DNA from: Zobellia uliginosa
GTDB lineage: Bacteria; Bacteroidota; Bacteroidia; Flavobacteriales; Flavobacteriaceae
Assembly: GCF_018860745.1 (NCBI RefSeq)
Contig: NZ_JAHKPY010000003.1
Span: 1,066,062-1,130,061 of the forward strand
Reading direction: 5' to 3'
Length of the DNA: 64,000 bases
The notes beneath the pieces are model-generated. The model saw nothing but the letters and a program-made list of their open reading frames with translations, ran no database searches and was not told where the DNA came from. A program made the translations under genes and the position numbers. Within the stretch, counting starts at the first letter, position 1. Every line of letters begins with the position of its first letter. This document shows, piece after piece, positions 42,132 through 51,172 of this stretch.

Positions 42132-43233
42132 ATGACAATTACTACAGACCTATTCAAGGGTCTTCAAGATCGCCTTGGTGCGTTAAGGAGGTATCTTTGA
42201 CGTTGATGCGAAACTTATTGAAATAGAAAACGAACAGGAGAAAACTTTAGCTCCTGATTTCTGGGACAATCCTCAAGAAGCCCAGGCTCATATGAAATTC
42301 ATACAGTCTAAAAAGCAGTGGGTAGATGATTATAACGCTACCAAAACATTGGTTGATGATGTAGAGATTTTACTGGAGTTTCAGCAAGAGGGCGAGGATA
42401 ACGAAGCAGAAGTAACCGCCCAATATACCAAAGCAGTAGAACAGTTAGAAAAGCTTGAGTTTAAGAACATGCTTTCGGAAGAAGGTGATGAACTTCCTGC
42501 CGTTCTCCAAATTACCGCTGGTGCCGGAGGCACTGAAAGCTGCGATTGGGCCTCTATGCTCATGCGTATGTATATGATGTGGGCAGAGAAGAACAAATAC
42601 AAAGTTAAAGAGCTTAACTATCAAGAAGGAGATGTTGCCGGGATAAAAACCGTAACATTGGAAATCGATGGCGATTTTGCTTTTGGATGGTTAAAAGGCG
42701 AAAATGGTGTACATAGGTTAGTTCGTATTTCACCTTTTGACAGTAATGCCAAACGGCATACTTCTTTTGCTTCTGTGTATGTATACCCACTTGTTGATGA
42801 CAGTATTGAAGTTGACGTCAATCCAGCAGATATTACTATAACCACAGCGCGATCAAGTGGTGCCGGTGGCCAGAATGTAAATAAGGTAGAGACCAAGGTA
42901 CAACTGGTCCATCATCCTACAGGCATACAGATTTCATGCTCGGATTCTAGAAGTCAGCATGACAATAGAGCCACGGCAATGAAAATGTTGAAATCGCAAT
43001 TGTATGAAATAGAGCTACGAAAGAAAATGGAAGCTCGCCAAGAAATAGAATCCTCAAAAATGAAAATTGAGTGGGGTTCTCAAATCCGAAACTACGTTAT
43101 GCATCCGTACAAATTAATAAAAGATGTGCGAACGGCAGAAGAAACAGGTAATGTAGATGCTGTTATGGACGGTGATATTGATGCTTTTCTAAAGGCATAT
43201 CTAATGATGATGGGACAAAAAGAAGAGGAATAG
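42132..43233 (+). CDS. prfB: Peptide chain release factor 2, with programmed +1 frameshift
   Basis: Release factor RF2, which terminates translation at UGA and UAA. The start ATG at 42132 is followed by 22 sense codons to an in-frame TGA (42198-42200); a +1 shift at CTT-TGA-C continues into the main frame to 43233, giving about 366 residues. In the main frame the stop-recognition tripeptide SPF ([15 protein letters not shown]) and the catalytic GGQ loop ([18 protein letters not shown]) are present. A frame that only starts at the ATG 42292 would lack the N-terminal domain, so it is wrong. arsC follows after 44 nt. Confidence 0.95.
42186..42201 (+). promoter_or_regulatory. Programmed +1 frameshift site with internal Shine-Dalgarno
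   Basis: AGGAGG, then TAT, CTT, TGA and C, the same order as the classic prfB autoregulatory site: the SD-like hexamer lies three bases before the CTT slippery codon, and the UGA codon is the shift trigger. High RF2 levels favour termination here, so the site senses RF2. Confidence 0.95.
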
Positions 43234-43277
43234 AATAGCTTCCTTAAATGAATTATAAAGACAAATAGAATTTAGAA

Positions 43278-43619
43278 ATGATTAAAATATATCACAACCC
43301 AAGATGTCAAAAATCCCGTGAAGGACTTCAAGTACTTGAAAAATCAGGTAAAAAGTATGAAGTAATTAAATATCTAGAAGAAGTACCTTCCAAAGAAGAA
43401 CTCAGACAAGTATTAGATTGCTTAGGTATTACACCAGAGATGTTGGTTAGAAAAAACGAGCAAATCTGGAAAGATAATTTCAGGGGTAAACTTTTATCCA
43501 ATGAAGAGGTTTTAGATGCTATGATTTTATATCCAAAACTAATTGAAAGACCAATTGTTGTTAATGGCGGAAAAGCTGTTATTGGTAGGCCAGTTAATTT
43601 AATTGATGGAATTATATAG
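43278..43619 (+). CDS. arsC: ArsC/Spx-family arsenate reductase-like protein
   Basis: A 113-residue member of the ArsC/Spx thioredoxin-fold family. The start IKIYHNPRCQKSREGLQVLE holds the active-site cysteine in the CxxS context, and the C-terminal part has the basic stretch ERPIVVNGGKAVIGRP, whose arginines form the arsenate site in true ArsC. The family also contains Spx-like regulators, so reductase activity is probable but not certain. It is co-transcribed with prfB (44-nt gap). No arsB or arsR lies nearby. A strong hairpin follows at 43660-43694. Confidence 0.85.
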   Translation: MIKIYHNPRCQKSREGLQVLEKSGKKYEVIKYLEEVPSKEELRQVLDCLGITPEMLVRKNEQIWKDNFRGKLLSNEEVLDAMILYPKLIERPIVVNGGKAVIGRPVNLIDGII

Positions 43620-43659
43620 ATTAGGCCTTTTCATCGACTATTAGATGAACATTGAGAAT

Positions 43660-43694
43660 CTAGGTATTCCGTTGATTTACAACGGGATGCCTAG
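43660..43694 (+). terminator. Strong hairpin, probable terminator of prfB-arsC
   Basis: A 15-bp stem with two G-U pairs, CTAGGTATTCCGTTG / CAACGGGATGCCTAG, and loop ATTTA. The downstream tract TTGCATTTAAATTG is T-rich but interrupted, so termination may be partial. Confidence 0.65.
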
Positions 43695-43710
43695 TTGCAT
43701 TTAAATTGTT

Positions 43711-43738
43711 TTGGCTCTTTAATATTTTGGTACATTTG
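43711..43738 (+). promoter_or_regulatory. Predicted promoter (TTG-N17-TACATTTG)
   Basis: TTG at 43711-43713, a 17-nt spacer and TACATTTG at 43731-43738. It drives the exported-protein and receptor operon starting at 43822, with a leader of about 75 nt. Confidence 0.6.
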
Positions 43739-43821
43739 TTGCAATTTCCATTTTAACAAAGCTTTAACCAAGTCTAGTTAAACTATTTTTAAAAATTACA
43801 ATCCTATAAACTGATATCGTC

Positions 43822-44331
43822 ATGAAAAACAATATCCCATACGTTATTTTATTTTTTGTCTTATTGCTTTCCAGCCCTGATTTAATAGCTCAGTATGGTT
43901 ACGGAGGTGGCGGCTATGGCTATGGTGGGGGTGGTTACGGAGGTGGTTACGGAAGACAACGTAGCGCTATACCTCAAGTACAAGAGACTCCAAAAGAACC
44001 GGAACCAAAGACTGCCGAACAAATCGTAGATGGTGAAATGCCAGGTATTGCCGAAGCCTTAGAGCTCAACGAATTTGAAACTGCGGTAATGAGTTCCGTA
44101 TTGAAGAAGTATCTGCAGAAAAGAATCGAAATGCAGATTCTTCAACTTACTCCTGAGCAAATGCGCGAAGGGATGGAGAAAATAACAAAAGCCCAGGATG
44201 AGGAGCTAAAGGCGGGACTTCCCATTGAGAAGTATGATGCTTTTGTGGCTATGCAAAAGAAGGGCGTAGCAAAGACAAAGAAAGAAAAGAAACGGGAGAA
44301 GAAACGAAAGAAGAAGAAATCTAAAGACTGA
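43822..44331 (+). CDS. Exported Gly-rich N-terminus and Lys-rich C-terminus protein
   Basis: A 169-residue protein with a signal peptide ending near LIAQYGYGG, a short YGYGGGGYGG tract, then a central helical segment of about 80 residues (DGEMPGIAEALELNEFETAV and more), and a very basic tail (KKEKKREKKRKKKKSKD). The first gene of an operon with a TonB-type outer-membrane receptor 2 nt downstream. I do not recognise the family. The tight spacing suggests a product that works with the receptor, for example as a surface-exposed or periplasmic partner. Tail composition may allow binding to acidic envelope polymers; this is inference. Confidence 0.65.
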   Translation: MKNNIPYVILFFVLLLSSPDLIAQYGYGGGGYGYGGGGYGGGYGRQRSAIPQVQETPKEPEPKTAEQIVDGEMPGIAEALELNEFETAVMSSVLKKYLQKRIEMQILQLTPEQMREGMEKITKAQDEELKAGLPIEKYDAFVAMQKKGVAKTKKEKKREKKRKKKKSKD

Positions 44332-44332
44332 C

Positions 44333-46831
44333 ATGAAAAAAACGTTCTTGATTGCCCTGTTACTGTTATCGAAAAGTATATTCGCACAACGGCCGCAGAG
44401 GCCACAAAATCAAGAACAACAACCCATAACCATTACCGGAACGGTACTGGACAAAGATGATGGATTACCTTTAGAATACGCTACACTCGTACTTCACAGT
44501 GTTGAAAATCCTCAAAAAGTAACAGGGGGTATTACAGATATTGATGGGAACTTCAAAGTTGAAGCTCTTCCCGGAAAATATAATATTAGTATCGAATACA
44601 TATCATATAAGACTTATAAGCTACCCAATCAGCTACTAAGTGAGTCCATAGATCTTGGTACTATAAAACTTGCACTAGACGTTTCACAGCTAGAAGGTGT
44701 GGAAGTTGTTGGAGAAAAAACCACGGTAGAAGTTCGTCTAGACAAAAAAATCTACAACATAGGGAAAGACCTTACCACTAGTGGTGCAACTATTAGCGAT
44801 GCCCTTAACAATGTGCCTTCAGTAAATGTTGATGTGGAGGGTGCAATTAGTCTACGGGGCAATGAAAATGTGAGAATTTTAATTAACGGAAAACCATCAG
44901 CTTTGGCTGGTTTTGGTTCTACAGATGCCTTGCGAGAACTTCCTGCAGACGCCATTGAGAAGGTAGAAGTAATCACGAGTCCTTCCGCACGTTATGATGC
45001 CGAGGGTACGGCTGGTATTTTAAATATAGTTCTTAAAAGAGAAAAAACATTGGGCTTTAACGGTTCTGTAAACGTAAACATAGGATACCCTGGGCAAAGC
45101 GGTATATCTGTTAACGCGAATTTAAGAACGGACAACTTCAATATTTTCAATACTATAGGTTATAGGTATAACGACTCTCCTGGACATGCTTTCTATGAGA
45201 ATTCATATACCAATGGCCAATATGACCAAATCAATGAAAATCGAGACTACACTCGCAGAAGCAAAGGACTAAACAACAATTTTGGTGTTGAATATTTCAT
45301 TAATAAAAAATCCTCCATAACCGGAAGCTTTTTTATGCGTTTTCAAGATGGTGATGACCTTACGGAAAATTACAGTAACTACTTTCAAGATGGTTTGCTT
45401 ACCAGACAAAGTTTTAGGGAAGAGATTGAACTGGAAGATGAAGAAAACTATCAATTCTCCCTAAACTACATGAACAATATTGATGATGCCGGCCAGAAAT
45501 TAACAGTAGATCTTCAATACTCAAACGGCGACGAAGTAGAAAATTCCACTATAGATGACAATAATACGTTTCCCAATGCAAGCTTAAATACCTTAGAAAG
45601 TGTTTATCAAAATGAAATTCAGGATGAATACCTGGTTCAGGCAGATTATGTCCTACCTATGGGCGATGCTCAGTTTGAAGCGGGTTATAGAGGAACCTTT
45701 GAAAAAGAAGTTACAGACTACAAATTGGATTCTCTAAACAGAACTACGGGACTTTTTGTTACGAATGAAGATTTAACCAATAAATTTAATTACGAAGAAA
45801 ACGTAAACGCCGTGTATACGCAATACGGAAACAAATATGGTAAGTTTTCTTTTCTAGCCGGTTTACGTTTAGAAAATACCCAACTCAAAGGAGAAGTTAC
45901 CTCAGACTACGATACTTCCTCCGTAGAGGAGGCACTAGGCCAAGATGTAGATTTAAATTTTGACAAAAATTATCTGGGCCTATTCCCTACTCTGAACTTA
46001 ATTTTTGAAATTGGTGAAATGGAGAACATTTCACTAGGATATAATCGTAGGATAAATAGACCCAGAGGTCGTTTTATCAACCCTTTCCCATCTAGATCCA
46101 GTAGAGCTAATATTTTTCAAGGAAATCCGGATTTGGATCCGGCCTATTCAAATTCATACGATTTAGGATATTTAAAGCGATGGGACAAGCTTACACTTAC
46201 CTCTTCCGTATATTACAAACGTGAAACCAATTCCTTTGAATATATTCAAGAAGCCACTGGACAAACTACAACGGATAGTGTTCGCATTATTAGATCTATT
46301 CCTATAAACTTATCCTCCAACGAAAGAATAGGCGCTGAAGCAGGTATACTTTACAATCCTAAAAAATGGCTTCGGCTTAATACTAGTGTCAACTTTTTTA
46401 AGTTTTCAAGCGAAGGGGAATTTAATGGCGTAGATTATGGAACGGATAACACCAGTTGGTTTGCCCGTTTTGGTTCTAAGGTAAGCTTACCTAAGAAGAT
46501 AGAATGGCAAACAAATGCGTTTTATATGGGACCAAGACAAAACTCCCAGACCGAAACCCAAAGTATGCTTTCCCTGAATTTGGCTTTCAGTAAGGATATT
46601 ATGAAAGATAAGGGTACACTTTCCCTAAATGTAAGTGACCTATTGAACTCCAGAAAAAGACAATCCTATACCGTATCTGACGATTTTACTTCTCGAAGTG
46701 AATTTCAATACAGACCTAGGTCCATTACTTTATCATTTAGGTATAGAATAAACCAAACCAAAGAGCGTAATAGCAAAAACAGTAGGGGTGGCAATGAAAA
46801 CGGGGGCGGAGAAGACGAAATGGAAGGATAA
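44333..46831 (+). CDS. TonB-dependent receptor-like outer-membrane beta-barrel protein (OMP_b-brl family)
   Basis: An 832-residue exported receptor. It has a signal peptide (MKKTFLIALLLLSKSIFAQ), a carboxypeptidase-regulatory-like domain (residues 30-120, with TGTVLDKDDGLPLEYATLVL), a plug domain (SDALNNVPSVNVDVEGAISL, then GILNIVLKREK) and a barrel of about 600 residues ending in RYRINQ. The last 25 residues are polar, rich in glycine and glutamate. The barrel has the OMP_b-brl_3 pattern. It follows the exported partner gene by 2 nt and ends in a strong terminator. The ligand is unknown; no TonB or SusD homologue is next to it. Confidence 0.88.
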   Translation: MKKTFLIALLLLSKSIFAQRPQRPQNQEQQPITITGTVLDKDDGLPLEYATLVLHSVENPQKVTGGITDIDGNFKVEALPGKYNISIEYISYKTYKLPNQLLSESIDLGTIKLALDVSQLEGVEVVGEKTTVEVRLDKKIYNIGKDLTTSGATISDALNNVPSVNVDVEGAISLRGNENVRILINGKPSALAGFGSTDALRELPADAIEKVEVITSPSARYDAEGTAGILNIVLKREKTLGFNGSVNVNIGYPGQSGISVNANLRTDNFNIFNTIGYRYNDSPGHAFYENSYTNGQYDQINENRDYTRRSKGLNNNFGVEYFINKKSSITGSFFMRFQDGDDLTENYSNYFQDGLLTRQSFREEIELEDEENYQFSLNYMNNIDDAGQKLTVDLQYSNGDEVENSTIDDNNTFPNASLNTLESVYQNEIQDEYLVQADYVLPMGDAQFEAGYRGTFEKEVTDYKLDSLNRTTGLFVTNEDLTNKFNYEENVNAVYTQYGNKYGKFSFLAGLRLENTQLKGEVTSDYDTSSVEEALGQDVDLNFDKNYLGLFPTLNLIFEIGEMENISLGYNRRINRPRGRFINPFPSRSSRANIFQGNPDLDPAYSNSYDLGYLKRWDKLTLTSSVYYKRETNSFEYIQEATGQTTTDSVRIIRSIPINLSSNERIGAEAGILYNPKKWLRLNTSVNFFKFSSEGEFNGVDYGTDNTSWFARFGSKVSLPKKIEWQTNAFYMGPRQNSQTETQSMLSLNLAFSKDIMKDKGTLSLNVSDLLNSRKRQSYTVSDDFTSRSEFQYRPRSITLSFRYRINQTKERNSKNSRGGNENGGGEDEMEG

Positions 46832-46847
46832 AAATTACTCTTAAAAT

Positions 46848-46886
46848 AAAAGCCCTGCTAAAATTAATTTATTAGCAGGGCTTTTT
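46848..46886 (+). terminator. Intrinsic terminator of receptor operon
   Basis: Stem GCCCTGCTAA (46852-46861) / TTAGCAGGGC (46872-46881) followed by TTTTT, 20 nt after the receptor stop. Flanking A and T runs extend the stem. Confidence 0.9.
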
Positions 46887-46905
46887 AAGTGTATTTAAAA
46901 CATAA

Positions 46906-46941
46906 AAAAGCAAGAAATTGACAATTTAATTTCCTGCTTTT
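46906..46941 (-). terminator. Intrinsic terminator of the 56-residue gene
   Basis: On the minus strand AAAAGCAGGAAATT pairs with AATTTCTTGCTTTT (14 bp, one wobble) and then runs into T residues, 17 nt after the stop of the small membrane protein gene. Confidence 0.75.
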
Positions 46942-46957
46942 AACTTATATAAAACGT

Positions 46958-47128
46958 TTACACGCTACGTTTTGCTTTCTTCTTGTCTCTCCACTCTTTA
47001 TAGAGTTCCATAATATTCCCACCTAACCAATATGGTACCACAAAGGTCAATAAGAAAATCATTAACCAAAACCCTATCGTTAAGATGGTTAAAAATGCTA
47101 AAAATCCAAGATACTGATCAAATTCCAT
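46958..47128 (-). CDS. Small 56-residue membrane protein
   Basis: A 56-codon frame from ATG 47128 to TAA 46958, found by translating the gap on the reverse strand. The protein is MEFDQYLGFLAFLTILTIGF, then a hydrophobic helix extending to about residue 35 and an amphipathic basic end (ELYKEWRDKKKAKRSV). One or two membrane segments with a positive cytoplasmic tail are expected. A dedicated intrinsic terminator just downstream and its placement between two transcription units support a real gene. Function is unknown. Confidence 0.7.
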   Translation of the reverse strand: MEFDQYLGFLAFLTILTIGFWLMIFLLTFVVPYWLGGNIMELYKEWRDKKKAKRSV

Positions 47129-47257
47129 GTTCTACATTTTGCATTACAAATATACTTTAGAAAGTATGAAAATTGCAAATTGAAATCGAAAAAAATGGTA
47201 TAACTTAAAAAAGCCAAAAAATTAAAGCCTCAAGGAGGAATTAAAATGACGAAACAG

Positions 47258-47265
47258 TACCTTTG
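47258..47265 (+). promoter_or_regulatory. Predicted -7 element of fumC (TACCTTTG)
   Basis: Exact TAnnTTTG match, ending 24 nt before the ATG at 47290. It overlaps the in-frame TTG at 47263, which argues against that TTG as a start. Confidence 0.55.
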
Positions 47266-47289
47266 TTAACTAACGTAATACTACTGATA

Positions 47290-48687
47290 ATGAGCTTTAG
47301 AATCGAAAAAGATACCATGGGCAAAGTAGAGGTGCCCAGTGATAAATATTGGGGCGCCCAAACTGAACGTTCTAGAAATAATTTTAAAATAGGTCCTTCT
47401 GCATCTATGCCATTGGATGTGGTTTATGGATTTGCCTATCTCAAAAAAGCTGCTGCTTACGCAAATTGTGAGCTTGGCGTACTTGCTAAAGACAAAAGAG
47501 ACCTTATCTCTCAAGTTTGCGATGAAATCCTAGAAGGAAAACTTGACGATCAATTTCCGTTGGTTATCTGGCAAACTGGATCGGGTACGCAAAGTAACAT
47601 GAACGTTAATGAGGTTATTGCCAATCGCGCTCATGAAATTGCCGGAAAAAAAATAGGTGAAGGGGAAAAAACAATCCAACCCAATGATGATGTGAACAAA
47701 TCACAATCTTCTAACGACACCTTTCCTACAGGAATGCATATTGCCGCTTATAAAAAAATTGTACAGAATACCATACCCAGCATAACTCAACTACGTGATA
47801 CTTTAAATAAGAAATCAAAAGATTTCGCTAAAGTGGTTAAAATAGGTAGGACACATCTAATGGATGCTACTCCCCTAACCTTAGGTCAAGAGTTTTCTGG
47901 CTACGTTTCGCAATTAGACCATGGTCTAAAAGCCTTGAATAACACTTTGGACCACTTAAGTGAATTGGCTCTTGGAGGAACGGCAGTAGGAACAGGATTG
48001 AACACACCAAAAGGGTATGATGTTCTAGTAGCCAAATACATAGCCCAGTTCACCGGACTTCCTTTTCGTACGGCAGAAAATAAATTTGAAGCTTTAGCGG
48101 CACATGACGCTATTGTAGAAAGTCATGGCGCTCTTAAACAATTAGCTGTTTCCCTAAATAAAATAGCCAATGATGTTCGTATGATGGCCTCCGGTCCTAG
48201 ATCGGGAATTGGAGAAATCATAATTCCGGCAAACGAACCTGGTAGCTCAATAATGCCCGGTAAGGTTAACCCAACACAATGTGAAGCAATGACAATGGTC
48301 TGTGCCCAAGTAATGGGTAATGATGTTGCGGTTTCCGTTGGAGGAACACAAGGGCATTATGAACTTAATGTGTTTAAGCCTATGATGGCCGCTAACATTC
48401 TTCAGTCCGCTGAATTGATTGGTGATGCTTGCGTAAGTTTTGATGTGAACTGTGCCGCTGGGATCGAGCCTAATCACGAAGTAATCAAAGAACTTTTAAA
48501 CAACTCCTTAATGTTGGTTACCGCTCTGAATACAAAAATAGGATATTATAAAGCTGCCGAGATTGCCAACACGGCACATAAAAACGGAACCACATTAAAA
48601 GAAGAAGCTGTAAATCTAGGCTATGTTTCCGCAGAAGATTATGATGAATGGGTGAAACCAGAAGATATGGTAGGAAGTCTAAAATAG
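47290..48687 (+). CDS. fumC: Fumarate hydratase class II
   Basis: The iron-free fumarase of the citric acid cycle, which interconverts fumarate and L-malate as a tetramer. From ATG 47290 it has 465 residues, normal for the family, starting [16 protein letters not shown]. Signature blocks: [49 protein letters not shown], and the superfamily motif [15 protein letters not shown] with the catalytic serine. It is a single-gene unit with its own -7 element and ends at a shared terminator. No other citric acid cycle genes are in the window. Confidence 0.97.
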   Translation: MSFRIEKDTMGKVEVPSDKYWGAQTERSRNNFKIGPSASMPLDVVYGFAYLKKAAAYANCELGVLAKDKRDLISQVCDEILEGKLDDQFPLVIWQTGSGTQSNMNVNEVIANRAHEIAGKKIGEGEKTIQPNDDVNKSQSSNDTFPTGMHIAAYKKIVQNTIPSITQLRDTLNKKSKDFAKVVKIGRTHLMDATPLTLGQEFSGYVSQLDHGLKALNNTLDHLSELALGGTAVGTGLNTPKGYDVLVAKYIAQFTGLPFRTAENKFEALAAHDAIVESHGALKQLAVSLNKIANDVRMMASGPRSGIGEIIIPANEPGSSIMPGKVNPTQCEAMTMVCAQVMGNDVAVSVGGTQGHYELNVFKPMMAANILQSAELIGDACVSFDVNCAAGIEPNHEVIKELLNNSLMLVTALNTKIGYYKAAEIANTAHKNGTTLKEEAVNLGYVSAEDYDEWVKPEDMVGSLK

Positions 48688-48710
48688 ACAAGCTGCGAAA
48701 TTGGGAATAA

Positions 48711-48742
48711 AAAAAAAGGGGCAATCTTATGATTGCCCCTTT
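48711..48742. terminator. Terminator between convergent fumC and coiled-coil gene
   Basis: A 12-bp stem AAAGGGGCAATC / GATTGCCCCTTT with loop TTAT. The long A-run at its left edge makes it strongest on the minus strand. Confidence 0.85.
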
Positions 48743-48771
48743 CCATTTATATTTAATGGATAGTGTGTTTA

Positions 48772-49659
48772 CTATTTTAAAGTAAACTTGGAAGTTCCCA
48801 ATAATTTTAATCTATCATCATAAACATTCACCATATAATTTCCTTCTTTAAAATCTCCTGCAGGCTTACTAATGTAATCACATACATCCAAAGATTTATT
48901 CTCGTAATAGAAACCTGTTCCTTTACTATAAGTTACAGAAGCTCCAGAATCATTGGTCTTAGAATAGCTTTCCCCTAAAACGTTTCCTTGTGGGTCAAGA
49001 ACTTCAATAAAAAATTCTCTGTCACCAGCTTGAGCAATAACGTTATCAGCAACAGTAAAACAGATTTTAAACTTGTCACTTCTCTTAGCTCTAGAAGTAG
49101 AAACCAGTTTACCACTGCTACGCTCTTTAACAGCATCAACACTAAACTTAGATAAGTTTAGAGCAGAACCTTTCTCAACTACATCGGCCAACTGTGTATT
49201 TTGTACAACCAAAGAATCATTAAAAACAGTTTGTTTCTCTAATTCAGTATATGTACTATCTCTCTGCATTGCAATAAAAGTGTTGGACTTGGTAAGTGAA
49301 TCAACTTGTTTTAGCAAATGCTCTCTTTCTTGTTTTAAAACACTAACCTGTCTCCTGTATTTAGAAAGAGAAGAAATATCAGCTTTCATGCTTTTTACTG
49401 AATCGATATATTTTGCAATATTATCTCTTGCTGAAACCAACTCTTCATTTGTAGCATTGCTTTCTAAGATAGCTTTATCATATTCAGACTTTAAGCTATT
49501 TAAATCCTCAACTACCAATTGCTTCTCTTGCGTAAGGGCAGTTTCGTTTTTCTTTTTTTCTTGGTATAGACTAACAGTGTAAATTATGGTACCCAAAAGT
49601 ACTACACCTAGCAATCCTGCCAGCACTTTTAATCCATTGTTGTTTTTTGTTTCAGTCAT
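48772..49659 (-). CDS. Membrane-anchored coiled-coil protein with C-terminal beta domain
   Basis: A 295-residue protein with one N-terminal transmembrane helix (about residues 10-28), a long coiled coil of about 130 residues (EKQLVVEDLNSLKSEYDKAI and further), and a C-terminal domain of about 110 residues starting near KFKICFTVADNVIAQAGDRE, rich in beta-strands (VLDPQGNVLGES, NYMVNVYDD). The layout suggests an extracytoplasmic rod that holds a small sandwich domain. I recognise no function. It stands alone between fumC and a divergent GNAT gene. Its placement suggests a cell-envelope structural role, which is inference. Confidence 0.7.
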   Translation of the reverse strand: MTETKNNNGLKVLAGLLGVVLLGTIIYTVSLYQEKKKNETALTQEKQLVVEDLNSLKSEYDKAILESNATNEELVSARDNIAKYIDSVKSMKADISSLSKYRRQVSVLKQEREHLLKQVDSLTKSNTFIAMQRDSTYTELEKQTVFNDSLVVQNTQLADVVEKGSALNLSKFSVDAVKERSSGKLVSTSRAKRSDKFKICFTVADNVIAQAGDREFFIEVLDPQGNVLGESYSKTNDSGASVTYSKGTGFYYENKSLDVCDYISKPAGDFKEGNYMVNVYDDRLKLLGTSKFTLK

Positions 49660-49821
49660 AATGTTAATATTAATTACTAATAAAAATTATTGGTTTGTAT
49701 CGCTGTATATACGGAAGGATTTTCTATTTAGATTTTTTGATGTAAAAAAATCAAATAATAAGTCAATCAAAAGTTTACGATATAGTAACTTTAAACATCT
49801 GTATGAAATAAACGGAATCTT

Positions 49822-50283
49822 ATGTCAATCAAAATTATACCTTTCAAACCCGTGCATGCCACCATTTTTAAAGAGTTGAACCGTAAATGGATAGAGCAAT
49901 ACTTTTCGGTTGAACCGATGGATATTTATTTGTTGGAAAATTGTAAAGAACATATAATGGATAAAGGAGGATATATATTTTTTGCGGAAAAAGAAGATGC
50001 TATAACAGGGTGTTTCGCTCTTTTGCCTGTAAACAACACTACTTTTGAGTTGGGAAAAATGGCCGTATCATCGGAATATCAAGGACTTAAAATTGGTCAG
50101 AAGATGTTATCCTTCGCTATAGAATTTGCCAAAGAAATAGCTTTGGAAACACTTATTCTATACTCTAGTACAAAATTGGATATTGCTTTACATATTTATA
50201 AAAAGTTCGGGTTTAAAGAAGTTCCAATAGAAAAACATGTAGAATACGCTAGAAGTAATATTAAAATGCAATTAACCCTTTAA
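49822..50283 (+). CDS. GNAT-family N-acetyltransferase
   Basis: A 153-residue GNAT enzyme that transfers an acetyl group from acetyl-CoA. The acetyl-CoA site is EYQGLKIGQKMLSFAIEFAK (Q/RxxGxG/A pattern), preceded by FELGKMAVSSEYQG. The N-terminus is SIKIIPFKPVHATIF, and the last strand and helix are normal. Length is typical of one-domain GNATs. The substrate is unknown. A near-consensus TAACTTTA lies around 49796. It is followed after 10 nt by the lipoprotein metallo-hydrolase gene, so the two are co-transcribed. Confidence 0.85.
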   Translation: MSIKIIPFKPVHATIFKELNRKWIEQYFSVEPMDIYLLENCKEHIMDKGGYIFFAEKEDAITGCFALLPVNNTTFELGKMAVSSEYQGLKIGQKMLSFAIEFAKEIALETLILYSSTKLDIALHIYKKFGFKEVPIEKHVEYARSNIKMQLTL

Positions 50284-50293
50284 GAAGAAGATA

Positions 50294-51100
50294 ATGAAAA
50301 AACTTTTATTTATACTATTGAGCTGTAGTGTCCTTTTCCTGGGATGCAAAGAGAATAAAAAAAATAAGGAAGCTATAACGGAAGTGAAAGATACTGCAAA
50401 AGACACATCAATAGATGAAGTAACTATTCCTGAGGTAAAAATAACACCTGTGGAACATGCAACTGCCGTTATTGAATGGAACAATATTACAATATACATA
50501 GACCCTGTAGGAGGGTCTGAAGCTTTTGAAGGGTTTAAATCTCCAGACCTGATATTAATTACCGATATTCATGGAGACCACTTTAATCTAGAAACCATAG
50601 AAGCCTTAGGAACCGATAAGGCTAAAATAATCGTTCCACAAGCCGTTGCCGATAAACTGCCCGAAATGTTTACCCCACAGATTGATGTTTTAAATAATGG
50701 TGAGCATAAGGAACGCTACGGAATTACTGTTGAAGCTGTGCCCATGTATAATTTAAGAGAAGAGGCATTAAAGTTCCATGAAAAAGGACGAGGTAACGGA
50801 TATATATTAAATATTAATGGTCAACGAATCTATTTTTCAGGTGATACCGAAGATATACCAGAAATGAGAGCTTTAAAAAATATAGATAAAGCATTTATAT
50901 GTATGAACCTCCCCTACACTATGACACCCGAAAGTGCTGCGGAGGGGGTATTAGCTTTTAAACCAACGCAGGTTTACCCATACCATTATAGAGGCAAACC
51001 AAATGTTAGTGATGTTTCCAAATTCAAAGAATTGATTAATGCCGGTGATCCTGAGATTGAAGTAATTCAATTGGATTGGTACCCAAAGGAAGACTATTAA
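50294..51100 (+). CDS. MBL-fold metallo-hydrolase lipoprotein (UlaG-like)
   Basis: A 268-residue exported lipoprotein. The N-terminus MKKLLFILLSCSVLFLGC is a lipoprotein signal with lipobox LFLGC. The mature domain is a metallo-beta-lactamase fold of the UlaG-like type: ATAVIEWNNITIYIDPVG, TDIHGDHFNLET with the HxDH metal site, YFSGDTEDIPEM, and a late histidine in VYPYHYRGK. It would act in the periplasm or at the outer membrane. The physiological substrate is not known. It follows the GNAT gene by 10 nt. Confidence 0.87.
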   Translation: MKKLLFILLSCSVLFLGCKENKKNKEAITEVKDTAKDTSIDEVTIPEVKITPVEHATAVIEWNNITIYIDPVGGSEAFEGFKSPDLILITDIHGDHFNLETIEALGTDKAKIIVPQAVADKLPEMFTPQIDVLNNGEHKERYGITVEAVPMYNLREEALKFHEKGRGNGYILNINGQRIYFSGDTEDIPEMRALKNIDKAFICMNLPYTMTPESAAEGVLAFKPTQVYPYHYRGKPNVSDVSKFKELINAGDPEIEVIQLDWYPKEDY

Positions 51101-51118
51101 AAAATCACAGTCCATAAA

Positions 51119-51151
51119 AAAAGCTCTTAAAGAAATTCTCTAAGAGCTTTT
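51119..51151. terminator. Bidirectional terminator
   Basis: AAAAGCTCTTA / TAAGAGCTTTT (11 bp) with an 11-nt loop, between the lipoprotein gene and the converging ettA gene. Confidence 0.8.
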
Positions 51152-51172
51152 GTTATATAAAATAGATTCTAT

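Noticed and set aside
42292-43233. RF2 read as starting at the ATG 42292
   Set aside because: It would drop the N-terminal domain; the upstream ATG at 42132 plus the frameshift site explains the full protein.
47263-47289. TTG start of fumC at 47263
   Set aside because: It lies inside the TACCTTTG promoter element; ATG 47290 gives the standard fumarase start.
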